Translations under genes and position numbers: made by a program | In this document: positions 50,166-58,968 of the stretch, piece after piece | How positions within the stretch are numbered: the first letter of the stretch is position 1 | Layout: every line of letters begins with the position of its first letter | Notes under the pieces: generated by a model | Databases searched by the model: none | What the model saw: only the letters and a program-made list of their open reading frames with translations | What the model was told of the DNA's origin: nothing | From: Gemmatimonadaceae bacterium | Lineage (GTDB): Bacteria; Gemmatimonadota; Gemmatimonadetes; Gemmatimonadales; Gemmatimonadaceae | DNA: 64,000 nt | Direction of reading: 5' to 3' | Assembly (NCBI GenBank): GCA_030835125.1 | Contig: JAUQWM010000005.1 | Coordinates: 124,001 to 188,000, forward strand

Positions 50166-51092
50166 ATGGCAAAGTACGTCCTCACCCGCTATGCGTTGGG
50201 CGAGCACCCGCGGCTGACCCTGAACGTCGATGAATACACAGCAATCAGACGCGCCCGTGACAGCCTTGGTGAGGCGCTCGCGATCGAAGAACGCCTCGAG
50301 CTCGTGTTGCGCAACGCAGAGGAATTCGAGTGCGATCTCCTCGCAGCCTCACTGAGAGCGGCTTTTTACAGCGATGGGCGTGGTTGGCACTCGGCAATAG
50401 GCACATTGCAGGAGTTGTCGCGCCGAGTCCTTAATGTGCTCACGACCACGAAAGCGTATGTTGATCAGATGCACGGTGCCATGAGCACTCTTTATGGCGA
50501 TGGATCCGAAAGAGAGGCGGTCAAAACTGCATTCAGTAAAGAGTATGACACGGTGTTGGGCTATCGGACCTGCGAGGCGCTTCGCAATCATGCACAACAC
50601 GCCGGCGAGTCAATCCATGGATTGAACTCGCGTTTCGCTTGGCGAGATAGGCCAACAGGTTCTCGGGTCCGCGTGCATCATATGGTTGTGACGCTTGATT
50701 CTGCCCGCCTTCTCGCAAGTGATGCGTTCAAGCGGACCGTAGCCAACGAATTGGTTGCCGCCGGTGAGACGCACGACCTCGTAATGTTTCTACGTCAATA
50801 CATCAGCTGCCTCGGTCGAGTCCACGTCGCTGTCAGGCAGCTAATGCGGAAGGATCTGGAAGCGTGGGATGCGCTTATCGAGGAAGAAATGCAACGCTTC
50901 TTGCGAGAACCTAGCGCTCAGGGCGACACGACGGGTCTCGCTGCGCTTCAGCACGATGATAAGGATGTGGTCGTCGAGGTAGTTCAGGTCTTCGCGAAGC
51001 CTACCGAGCGTCGCAAAGCTCTCGCGGCGCGGAATGTTAACCCACACCAGCTGGATTCAATCGTGATAACCAGCGAAAACAACCCGCCCTAA
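50166..51092 (+). CDS. Unrecognised protein with RX4H (HEPN-like) motif
   Basis: The protein has 308 residues from the ATG at 50166, 35 nt after the helicase gene in the same direction. It is mostly helical. YRTCEALRNHAQHAGESIHGL contains R140-NHAQ-H145, an RX4H pattern typical of HEPN ribonucleases, flanked by two long predicted helices (about 90-135 and 195-240). No other motif is recognised. By position it is a third gene of the defence operon; a toxin-like RNase effector or a regulator are both possible. The C-terminal 60 residues look flexible. Confidence 0.7.
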   Translation: MAKYVLTRYALGEHPRLTLNVDEYTAIRRARDSLGEALAIEERLELVLRNAEEFECDLLAASLRAAFYSDGRGWHSAIGTLQELSRRVLNVLTTTKAYVDQMHGAMSTLYGDGSEREAVKTAFSKEYDTVLGYRTCEALRNHAQHAGESIHGLNSRFAWRDRPTGSRVRVHHMVVTLDSARLLASDAFKRTVANELVAAGETHDLVMFLRQYISCLGRVHVAVRQLMRKDLEAWDALIEEEMQRFLREPSAQGDTTGLAALQHDDKDVVVEVVQVFAKPTERRKALAARNVNPHQLDSIVITSENNPP

Positions 51093-51219
51093 CATCAGAC
51101 GTATTGGGTCAGGACCCTGCGTTACCGCGTCTTCGCGCCTAGAAAGGCGTTTGCGTCGCCTTCCAGCGTCGCTCGGCTAGAAGGGCCAGAAGCAGCGATG
51201 GGTGCTCCTACCCACCTTA

Positions 51220-52314
51220 CTACGGTGACCGCGCTCCTGTCCTTAGGAGTTCAATGGTGAAGTCCAAGCTCGCACTCGCGTCCCGTTCTTCATTTGCAAT
51301 CACGCTCGGATCGGCGGTGCTCGGCCAGACCGGAGAATGCGATAGCTCACCCAGCCTCGTGGCTGCCAATTCAACAAGGAACCCGTCCTTCGTGCGCCGC
51401 AGAACCTGCCCGAGTACTGCCGCCGTAGCTCCCGACAGAAGATCGGCGACTTGCAGCTGCGGCACGGAATGAGAGTCCGCAAAGCGGACTCCGGTTGCCA
51501 GAATTGGAAGGGTCCAGTTGCGGCCAGCGCCCTTGAACTCGCGGCTAGGCTTCGCGAACGACATCAGCCTTTCGAGGACTTCTTGGTGATGTTCGATCGG
51601 CTTTGAGCGGTCGTGAACGATCTCGAACGAGACCTGAAGCGTGTGAGTCCACTGTGCTGCCAGATCGATAAAGGTGGGCACTGCCGGGTCGATGGCAACG
51701 GGGTCGAAGGGTGCGATTGCCTCGGTGACGATGGCCTGGGTAGCGGCCAACATCCCCAACGTGCTGCGAAAGTCTGCGTCTCGGCTCGTATCCCGAAGCC
51801 TCTCGACCTGCGCGTAGAATGACGCAATTGCCTCGGCCGATGGCCGGCGCACAAGCGCAACAAATCGTCGCTGCAGCTCGGCGAACTCGGCGGCCCCGCA
51901 GAACACTGGCGTGACTACGTGGATCAGGTTCGCGAGTGCAAGGTTGGCGCCGCGATCGTACAGGTTGATGCCGTTTCTGTAGGCAAGCGGCTCGATGAGC
52001 AGGTCAACGATCTTTGTCGTGACTAAGAAGGACTTGTGATAGACGCCAAGCTTGACGAGTTCATCGGAGATCCGCTCGTCGTTGAAAAATGCCAAGAGCT
52101 TGCGTCTCCCGGCCGACGATCCGCGCAGCGCGGAGAACTTCGCCTCGATTGCTCCCGTTCGCGCGGTATGAGCCAACAACCCTCGTGCCGTGTCGTCATC
52201 GACATGCACGGCAGCGAGCACGAACACCGGCTGGGCGGGGTCAAGTAGGTTCTGACCGGTGTTCCCAGTCTCGTCGAAGGCGACGAGATCCAACACCGAA
52301 AGCGGGGAAGGCAT
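51220..52314 (-). CDS. DUF3800 domain protein
   Basis: The protein has 364 residues. The N-terminus VLDLVAFDETGNTGQNLL has the DExGN motif (Asp14, Glu15) and the C-terminal VRFADSHSVPQLQVADLLSGATAAVLGQ has the conserved SxxxQxADLL motif. Together they define DUF3800, an RNase H-like fold whose acidic residues suggest a nuclease. Members are frequent in defence islands and prophages. It converges on the RX4H gene with 127 nt between. Start ATG at 52314. Its role in the defence locus is inferred from position. Confidence 0.78.
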   Translation of the reverse strand: MPSPLSVLDLVAFDETGNTGQNLLDPAQPVFVLAAVHVDDDTARGLLAHTARTGAIEAKFSALRGSSAGRRKLLAFFNDERISDELVKLGVYHKSFLVTTKIVDLLIEPLAYRNGINLYDRGANLALANLIHVVTPVFCGAAEFAELQRRFVALVRRPSAEAIASFYAQVERLRDTSRDADFRSTLGMLAATQAIVTEAIAPFDPVAIDPAVPTFIDLAAQWTHTLQVSFEIVHDRSKPIEHHQEVLERLMSFAKPSREFKGAGRNWTLPILATGVRFADSHSVPQLQVADLLSGATAAVLGQVLRRTKDGFLVELAATRLGELSHSPVWPSTADPSVIANEERDASASLDFTIELLRTGARSP

Positions 52315-52336
52315 ACGCCGAATGGTAGCTCCTCAA

Positions 52337-52469
52337 GGGACCCGCCGCCCTGACCAGGACCACAATTGGTAAGCCGGAGGACCCCTAACGACCATCCGGC
52401 CTCCTCCCTGCCCATCCGGCACTCTGGCGGACACCAACAGTAGGCCCGATCTTCCCGCCATGACCGGGC
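52337..52469 (+). repeat. Right 133-bp imperfect direct repeat of the defence locus
   Basis: This is the partner of 46628-46760, with the same length, orientation and about three of four bases equal by eye. It contains the leader and first codons of the AAA gene (ATG at 52460). The four defence-like genes lie entirely between the two copies. Confidence 0.75.
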
Positions 52470-53086
52470 CCAACTCGTGGCTCCCCCTCCCCCTGGTGGG
52501 ACGGCAACAGGAACTGACCGTCATCCGGCGCGCCCTCGGTGCTGCGGCCAAGGGTGACGCCGGTGCCGTCGTGATCGCGGGTGGCCAGGGCGTCGGCAAG
52601 ACCCGACTCCTCGAAGCCGTCCTCGCCGAAGCCACGGAACGCGGCTTCATCATCGCCCACGGGACGGCCTCCCAGACCGACGCCGACGTGCCGTACGCGA
52701 TCCTGGGCGAGGCGTTCACGCCCGTGGTCCGCTCGCTCGACAGCGCCACGCTCAACAAGCTCGCGGGCGGGGCTGCGGCCGACCTGGCGCGGGTGGTGCC
52801 GGGCTTCGACGCGAATCCCGCCAGCGCGCGCCTGACGCCCGAGGCGCCGGACGACCTCACCATGCGCGTGCGCTGGCACTTCATGCAGTGGGTGGAGCGG
52901 CTGGCGGCGTGGCAACCCCTGGTGCTGGTCATCGACAACGCCCACTGGGCCGACCCCTCCTCAGTGGGACTGGTGCAGTTCATCCTGCGGCACGCGCCGC
53001 GCGCGCGGCTGCTCGTCCTGGCGGCGCACAACCCCACCGAATCGGCCGTCGGCGCACCGTTCGGCAACCGTTCTTGCTGCTGCTGA
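52460..53086 (+). pseudogene. Truncated AAA/LuxR-type ATPase gene
   Basis: The protein has 208 residues. It begins like large AAA regulators: LPLPLVGRQQELTVIRRALGAAAKGDAGAVVIAGGQGVGKTRLLEAVLAEA (Walker A GGQGVGKT), VPYAILGEAF, and Walker B LVLVIDNAHWADPSSVGLVQFILRHAP. Full proteins of this type have 800-1100 residues with TPRs and often a LuxR helix-turn-helix. Here homology ends at AVGAPFGNR, followed by SCCC and a stop, so about three quarters of the gene is missing. The breakpoint at about 53070 is the right edge of a rearrangement. Confidence 0.75.
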
Positions 53087-53108
53087 CTCCATGACCAGGT
53101 GACCACGA

Positions 53109-54395
53109 ATGACCTGCCGAAGGGGGCTTGTTCTAGAGGGCGGCGGCGCAAAAGGAGCATACGCCTTTGGTTGGCTGATGGAGTTTGCAGCCCGCGGATT
53201 GCGATTCGACGCCGTCGCCGGGTCGTCTGTGGGCACCCTGAACGCGCTGCTGTGGGCAAGCGGACAGATCGAAGCAGGTGAGGAGGTGTGGCGTACGATC
53301 TCTGAAGAGACCACCCTCGCCGTCCGACGGCCGAAGTGGTTGTGGTCGATCCTTGCCCTACCGTTCGCCTTACACCGCCTGCTCGCAGAGCGCGTATCAA
53401 ATCTGAGTGACAACGTCACCCGCACCTATATAGCGTTGGGTGTCGCGGCGACGACGGCAATGCCGGTCTTGTGGGCAGCGACCGAGGTGCCGAAACGAGT
53501 GGTCCTGCGAGCCGCAGTCCTCGTACATCCTCCGACTGGCTTCGGTGAGGGGTTCGCCAACACTTTGTTGTTCATTCAATGGGCGCTAATCCTCTGTGGT
53601 GGATTCTTTACGCTGCTCGCGACCGTGTTTCCTGGAGACGTCGGAGGACTGATCCGGTTTTCCTGGCGCTCGTCCACGCCTCTTCGACGAACGATAGAGA
53701 GGATCCTTGCGAACCAACGACTTGCAGTCCCCACATTCGCCACGGTCGCCCAGTACCGCGAAGTGTCTGAGCCAGGACAATTACGCTTCCTGCGAGGAAG
53801 GGCTGCACCAAGCGGATTCTGGACGGGGCGCGACCGCTATGTGCCTGCCTACCTGCCGCTCCACGAAATGACCGAAGATCGGGTGGCCGCCTTTGCATTG
53901 GCCAGTGCCTCTCTGCCGTATGGCATTACGCTCCCGGTTCCTGACGGTGACCGCCTCCTTGTCGACGGCGGCGTGGTGGACAATTCTCCGACGCTCCCGT
54001 TGATAGACAAAGAACAGTGCCAACTCATTGTTGTCATCAAGCTCAGACAAGTCCCAGGGTCTACCGCTCAGCGATATGCGGACACGTACCAGCGGTTGAA
54101 GCGCCTGATGATTGCGGCCGAACTCACGCCCAGTGAGGCTAGTCGCATGAACACTTTGAAGAGCGACGAACCGAGCACATGGCCTGAGTTTCTCACGATC
54201 ATGCCTTCGCGCCCCCTGGGGTCGCTCCTGTCTGCGGGCGGTGAGGATGTCCGACGGTCATCTGCCTTCAGGGAGTTTCGAGCGATGCTGAGATTCGACC
54301 CTGGGTATGTGCACAGGCTGATCGCGCTCGGCCGTTCTGACGCTGCCGGACAGCCCGAAGAGTTCTGGCGTCGCCTTTCCGATCAAGCGGACTAA
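53109..54395 (+). CDS. Patatin-like phospholipase with inserted membrane hairpin
   Basis: The protein has 428 residues. The patatin core has oxyanion loop GGGAKG (11-16), nucleophile Ser40 in GSSVG, and catalytic Asp286 in DGGVVDNSP. Two hydrophobic segments (105-124 and 150-174) are inserted between the nucleophile and the dyad Asp; they look like a membrane hairpin. The enzyme would deacylate membrane lipids. Patatins are known effectors in anti-phage systems (for example CapV in CBASS), and this one lies next to the Gabija-like locus, but no sensor gene is adjacent. GC content looks below that of the chromosome. Confidence 0.85.
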   Translation: MTCRRGLVLEGGGAKGAYAFGWLMEFAARGLRFDAVAGSSVGTLNALLWASGQIEAGEEVWRTISEETTLAVRRPKWLWSILALPFALHRLLAERVSNLSDNVTRTYIALGVAATTAMPVLWAATEVPKRVVLRAAVLVHPPTGFGEGFANTLLFIQWALILCGGFFTLLATVFPGDVGGLIRFSWRSSTPLRRTIERILANQRLAVPTFATVAQYREVSEPGQLRFLRGRAAPSGFWTGRDRYVPAYLPLHEMTEDRVAAFALASASLPYGITLPVPDGDRLLVDGGVVDNSPTLPLIDKEQCQLIVVIKLRQVPGSTAQRYADTYQRLKRLMIAAELTPSEASRMNTLKSDEPSTWPEFLTIMPSRPLGSLLSAGGEDVRRSSAFREFRAMLRFDPGYVHRLIALGRSDAAGQPEEFWRRLSDQAD

Positions 54396-54712
54396 CTCAG
54401 CAACAGGACAGACGCAGTTGGTCAACGGGTCTCCCCATGGATGTGCCTCGGCGCTCCTCGGCGGACTCGGCGTCCCCGGCGTTGTGCTTTGGGAAGATGC
54501 GGTGGAGCGCCGCGTCTGGAAGCTGCTCGAGTTCCTTGCGCGCGGATCGGAGCCCGTCGACTCGAATCCTCGTTCGCTCGCGACCGATCCTGCCGACGGC
54601 CGCCGAGGTGGCGGGATTCTCCCCGACTTCCCGCGTAGCTCCTTGACCAGCCCAACCGGGCGGTCTGGGACTGGACGCAGGCCACCGTGGCATGGCTGGG
54701 GAGGAGAACCCG
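54396..54712. other. Stretch without a clear gene at the island's right edge
   Basis: It contains CTCGGCGCTCCTCGGCGGAC and similar low-complexity CGG-rich runs of the type common in intergenic DNA. No coding frame stands out. Confidence 0.35.
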
Positions 54713-54925
54713 ATGCAGAACCGAATTGCCCTGACGCTCGGCCGCCTGGCACCGGCCATGCCCTCGGCTGCCCTGATCGCATGCTCAGGATCCGACGGCG
54801 GGACGATTGAGCCTCCTCCCCCGCCTCCCGTGGTCACCATCACCGTCACACCGGCACAGGCCAGCCTGGACACGCTGCAGGAGACGGTGCAACTGTCCGT
54901 CACCGTGCAGAACGCCTCGGTATGA
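54713..54925 (+). pseudogene. Truncated lipoprotein with partial BIG2 domain
   Basis: The protein has 70 residues from the ATG at 54713, with GGAGGAG upstream. The signal ends in LIACSGS (lipobox), then a Pro-rich linker, then VVTITVTPAQASLDTLQETVQLSVTVQNASV, the first two strands of a bacterial Ig-like (BIG2) domain. A stop codon cuts the domain in the middle. Full relatives have several Ig domains, so it is a remnant with an intact start. Confidence 0.65.
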
Positions 54926-55003
54926 CGCGAGGGGCACCTTCCCGGATCACGCTCGGGAGGACTCAGGGTGCCGTCGCCCGGCGTTCTCGTTCGGGTGACC
55001 CCG

Positions 55004-55876
55004 TCAGCGCATGTCGCCTGACGCGGAGCCGCGGGTGATGCTGGCTTCCGATACCTCGCCCACCAGGAAGTAGCCGAGCGGAAAGCGGGCGGGGTCCGTG
55101 AGGTTCGAGATGTTCCCGCGGATGCTTGCCGGCGGCACGGCGAAGGGTGAGCCGTCGGCGCTGACCTGGTCGGAGAACGCGAAGTAATACCGGTACATGC
55201 GTTCCGAGAGGCCGACCTGACGCATGAGCACCGTGCTGCCCGGCGGGATGTCGATCCCTTCGTAGGGCTGGAAGCCGGAAATCGTCAGGCCGTCCACGGC
55301 GTCGTCCATCGCCACCATGCGGTACTTGAAGGTCGAGTCCGGGCCGAGCACTCGCACGCCGTCGATGAACTGGTCCCAGAGGTAGAAGTTGCCCAGCCCG
55401 GGTGGATCGACGAGGTCGATCGTTGCGCGGACCCCGTCGGTGCCGGAGAAGCGTCCGGGTTTCGGTGCTTCCAGGTAGAGGGAATCGATCGGCGCCACCG
55501 ATTGGGCCGTCTCCGTCGATTCGTAGGCCTGGCCGTCCCAGTCGATCTCGAGCCGGTATGTCGTGCCAGTGCGAACGGTGAGCTGGTCGGTCGTGTACCG
55601 TCCCGGGGCACTCTCGATGAACGTCACGGTCACGCCGGCGTCGTCCGTCACGCGAACGATCGCCCCGGTCGCCGGCGGTGCCGCCGCCTCGCTGAAGTAC
55701 GGCGCGGTCGTGGAAAGCAGGATCGATTGCGTGCCGTTCACGCGCCCGATGACACGCTCGAGCCGAGCCTCGACGACCAGGCGGCGCGGACCCTCCGGCA
55801 CCTCGAGTCCGACGACGCGTTCGCACGCAGTGAGACCCACGAGCAGGGGCAGGGCGCGGAGGAGGGCGCGCATCAC
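55004..55876 (-). CDS. DUF4249 lipoprotein
   Basis: The protein has 290 residues. The signal LLRALPLLVGLTACERV ends in a lipobox. The mature part follows DUF4249: RRLVVEARLERVIGRVNGTQSILLSTTAPYF, GAIVRVTDDAGVTVTFIE, TGTTYRLEIDWDGQAYESTETAQSVAPIDSLYLE, and the end GNISNLTDPARFPLGYFLVGEVSEAS. In Bacteroidota and relatives such lipoproteins are encoded after a TonB receptor, as here: its ATG overlaps the receptor stop codon. It is probably a surface partner of that receptor. Confidence 0.88.
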   Translation of the reverse strand: MMRALLRALPLLVGLTACERVVGLEVPEGPRRLVVEARLERVIGRVNGTQSILLSTTAPYFSEAAAPPATGAIVRVTDDAGVTVTFIESAPGRYTTDQLTVRTGTTYRLEIDWDGQAYESTETAQSVAPIDSLYLEAPKPGRFSGTDGVRATIDLVDPPGLGNFYLWDQFIDGVRVLGPDSTFKYRMVAMDDAVDGLTISGFQPYEGIDIPPGSTVLMRQVGLSERMYRYYFAFSDQVSADGSPFAVPPASIRGNISNLTDPARFPLGYFLVGEVSEASITRGSASGDMR

Positions 55877-58275
55877 CAGAACCGCCGCGTGTAACTGATG
55901 CTCGGCACAAATCCGAACACCGACAGCTGGACCGCCTCGGTGCGAAGCGGGTTCTCCGTCGATTGACGGAACGACATCGACTGGGCGTTGAAGCGGTTGT
56001 AGGCGTTGAAGACGCCGATCTGGAGTTCACTGCGATCCCCGCTCCGCGTCAGGCTCAGGTCGAGCCGGTGATACGCAGGCAGGCGATTCGCGTTCCTCGC
56101 CCCGTATTCGGGGACGACATAGTCGTCGATGACGTATCGCGAGACCGGATAGGTGACCGGCAGGCCGGTGGCGAAGCTGAACGTCGAGCCGAAGGTCCAG
56201 CGGGCGTTGAGCGGCTTCACGGCCACGACCGAGAGGTCGTGCGTCTTGTCGGTCGGCGACGGAAACCACGCCCCGTCATTGATGCCGGCGCCGGGTGCGG
56301 CGACGAACCGCTGCTCGGTCCGGCCGAGGGTGTAGCTCACCCAACCGTACCAATCGCCGGTGTGCTTCCGGAGCAGGAGCTCGAGACCGTACGAACGTCC
56401 ACTCCCCTGAAGGAGCGCCGTCTCGATGCGCGGGTTGAGGATGACATCGGAGCCGTCGACGAAGTCCAGGACGTTGTACGCACGCTTGACGTACGTCTCG
56501 GCGGAGAACTCGTAGCCGCCGTTGGCGAAGGTCGCGGCATAGCCGAGCGCCACCTGGTCGGCGCGCTGCGGCTTCACCCACGGACCCGCCGGCTCCCAGA
56601 CGTCGAGCGGCGTGGGGTTGTTGGTACGCGAGGCGAGCAGCAGGTACTGCCGGGTGTGTGCATAGCTCGCCTTGAGGCTGCTGGTCGGCGTCAGGGACAC
56701 CCGCAGTGAGGCGCGGGGCTCGAGGCCACCGAAGCTGGCGATCGTTCCGTCGCGCCGGGCGCTGTCGGTGACCACGCCGGGCTCGTACCGGGACAGGGAC
56801 GGGTTGTACGAGACCGCCTGCCCGCCCTCGTACTGGTACACCGTGGCCGGACCACGGCGCGCGTACGACGAATAGCGCAGGCCGTAGCGCAGGGAGACGC
56901 GATCGCCGAGGTCGAACACGTGGCTGGCGTGCCAGGCGGCGGAGAGTGTCTGGCGCGGGTCGATCCGCACCGGCCTGAGCTTCGTGGTATCGACCGGCAC
57001 GAAGTCCCCGGGACGGATGGATTGCCGTGCGACCTCGACGCCAAACTCCACCACGTTGCGTTCCGACAGGTGCCAGGCTTCGTCCAGCCTCAGCTCGTGA
57101 CTCGTTATGCGCGACCGCCAGTCGACCCGTCCATCCAGGGCGGTGAATCCCAGCAGGTAGTCGTACGTGCCGGCGGTATACGAGAGCTTGGAGAACAGCC
57201 GTTCCCGGACGATCTGGTTCCAGCGCAGTGTCGCGGAACGGTTTCCCCATCCGGCGGCGAACTCGCGCGACGGGCTGAACAGGTCACGCCCGAGGTACGC
57301 CGACGCCATGAGCGTGCCGTTCTCACCGGCCTTCACGTTCATCTTGGCGTTGAGGTCGTAGAAGTAGGCGCGGGCATCCCGGAGCGCCGTGTCGGGAGCG
57401 AAGACGAGGAACACGTCGGCGTACGAGCGTCGTCCCGCGACGAGGAAGGACCCACGGTCTCCGAGCGGGCCTTCGGCCAGGACGCGGCTGGCGAGGAGAC
57501 CGATCGAGGCGGTCGCACCGAAGTCGCTGGCGTTTCCTTCCCGCTGTCGCACGTCGAGGACCGATGACAACCGACCGCCGAACCGGGCCGGGATGGCGCC
57601 CTTGTGGAGCGTCATGTCGGCCACGGCGTCCGCGTTGAATACCGAGAGGAACCCCAGGACGTGCGCCGGATTGTAGATCGTCGCCTCGTCGAGCAGGATC
57701 AGGTTCTGGTCACTGGTGCCGCCCCGGACGCTGAATGCGGTCGAGAAATCCGAGGACCGCGAGACTCCCGGCAGCAGCGTGATGCTGCGCAGGGGGTCCA
57801 CTTCACCCAGCGCCGACGGGGTCTGCCTCACGGTCGCGAGGTCGAGCCGGGCGATGCTCATGTCCGCGGACCGGGGATCGATGTCACGCTGCTCCTGCTC
57901 CACGCTCACCTGGACGTTCCGCAGGGCCACGGGTTGCGACACCAGGGTCACGTCCCAGGTGCGCGACGCGGTGAGGTCGATGGTGGTATCCAGTGGTGCG
58001 TAGCCGATGGCGCGCACCCGAAGTCGGTGGGACCCGGGCGCCAGAGACAGGAAGTAGAAACCGTCGGTGTTGCTGCGCGAGCGCACCGAGTCGGCGTCGG
58101 CGGACACGGTGGCGTACCGGATGACCTCGCGACTCTCCGCGTCACGGACGTAGCCGCTGAGTTGCATGCGGGGGTTGGCCGCCACCTGTCCCGGCAAGGG
58201 GCTCACGCAGAGGGCGAGCACGATGACGCCGGCAACGCCTGCCATGGCGCGTCTCACTGGCGCGCGTTCGATCAA
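55873..58275 (-). CDS. TonB-dependent outer-membrane receptor
   Basis: The protein has 800 residues. It has a signal peptide, then a carboxypeptidase-regulatory domain (MQLSGYVRDAESREVIRYATVSADADSVRSRSNTDGFYFLSLAPGSHRLRVRAIGY), a plug (SIARLDLATVRQTPSALGEVDPLRSITLLPGVSRSSDFSTAFSVRGGTSDQNLILLDEATIYNPAHVLGFLSVFNADAVADMTLHKGAIPARFGGRLSSVLDV) and a beta-barrel ending in YTRRFW with a terminal aromatic. No clear TonB box was seen. It imports a substrate that cannot be named, with the downstream DUF4249 lipoprotein as partner. Confidence 0.92.
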   Translation of the reverse strand: MIERAPVRRAMAGVAGVIVLALCVSPLPGQVAANPRMQLSGYVRDAESREVIRYATVSADADSVRSRSNTDGFYFLSLAPGSHRLRVRAIGYAPLDTTIDLTASRTWDVTLVSQPVALRNVQVSVEQEQRDIDPRSADMSIARLDLATVRQTPSALGEVDPLRSITLLPGVSRSSDFSTAFSVRGGTSDQNLILLDEATIYNPAHVLGFLSVFNADAVADMTLHKGAIPARFGGRLSSVLDVRQREGNASDFGATASIGLLASRVLAEGPLGDRGSFLVAGRRSYADVFLVFAPDTALRDARAYFYDLNAKMNVKAGENGTLMASAYLGRDLFSPSREFAAGWGNRSATLRWNQIVRERLFSKLSYTAGTYDYLLGFTALDGRVDWRSRITSHELRLDEAWHLSERNVVEFGVEVARQSIRPGDFVPVDTTKLRPVRIDPRQTLSAAWHASHVFDLGDRVSLRYGLRYSSYARRGPATVYQYEGGQAVSYNPSLSRYEPGVVTDSARRDGTIASFGGLEPRASLRVSLTPTSSLKASYAHTRQYLLLASRTNNPTPLDVWEPAGPWVKPQRADQVALGYAATFANGGYEFSAETYVKRAYNVLDFVDGSDVILNPRIETALLQGSGRSYGLELLLRKHTGDWYGWVSYTLGRTEQRFVAAPGAGINDGAWFPSPTDKTHDLSVVAVKPLNARWTFGSTFSFATGLPVTYPVSRYVIDDYVVPEYGARNANRLPAYHRLDLSLTRSGDRSELQIGVFNAYNRFNAQSMSFRQSTENPLRTEAVQLSVFGFVPSISYTRRFW

Positions 58276-58426
58276 TTCGTCAACGGGATGTGGTAGGTCG
58301 GGTGCGGGCGTGCGTTGGTGCGGCTGCGCCCGTCACCCGGGCGGAACCCGGGAGCCGAATGGTAACACGACGCCGCACGACTCAGCAGCGCGTTGCGTTC
58401 CCCGGGCACCGCTGGCGTGGCGGCGC

Positions 58427-58750
58427 CTACTCCTTCGTGTAGAGGCCTTGCGAGAGGAGAACGGACATGGTCTCGCCGTCCTCGTTGAAGTGCACCTCGT
58501 CAACGGCCAGCGATGGCGACGGCTTCGGTCCCTTGCGGGCGGCGGCTTCAGCGAACAGGACTGCGGCGTAATCGAGCACCGATTCCCGCGGTCCGACGAG
58601 CCGGGTGGCCGTCTCGTAGCAGGTGCGGAGGGGGACGTAGGCAACCTCGATCTCGGATCGCGCCGACTCGCGCGGCCGACGGCGCTGTATCTGCGCGGTC
58701 ACGGCCTCAACGGTGAGGACCGTGTTGTCCTTCTCGGTGTTGGCTGGCAT
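58427..58750 (-). CDS. Hypothetical protein
   Basis: The protein has 107 residues from the ATG at 58750, which lies 8 nt from AGGA; an ATG at 58756 is only 2 nt away. It is soluble. TVLTVEAVTAQIQRRRPRESARSEIEVAYVPLRTCYETATRLVGPRESVLDYAAVLFAEAAA is mostly helical and the end EVHFNEDGETMSVLLSQGLYTKE is polar. No family is recognised. Confidence 0.6.
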   Translation of the reverse strand: MPANTEKDNTVLTVEAVTAQIQRRRPRESARSEIEVAYVPLRTCYETATRLVGPRESVLDYAAVLFAEAAARKGPKPSPSLAVDEVHFNEDGETMSVLLSQGLYTKE

Positions 58751-58968
58751 CGTCATTTTCCTGTGTGATCCGGTCGATGGACCGGAGTCGCGCGATGTGG
58801 CGCGCCTGTACCTCAAGGACGCCACGCCGGGGGCCGCGGATCGTCGGGAGTTTCCGGAATGTTTGTCAGGGGTTCGCGAATGCACGGCCACATCGCGAGC
58901 CGCCACCTTCCGCGGGCGAAACGGCGCCCCGGTTTGTGTCCCATCCGGGGCGCCCGGTCGTCAGGAGC

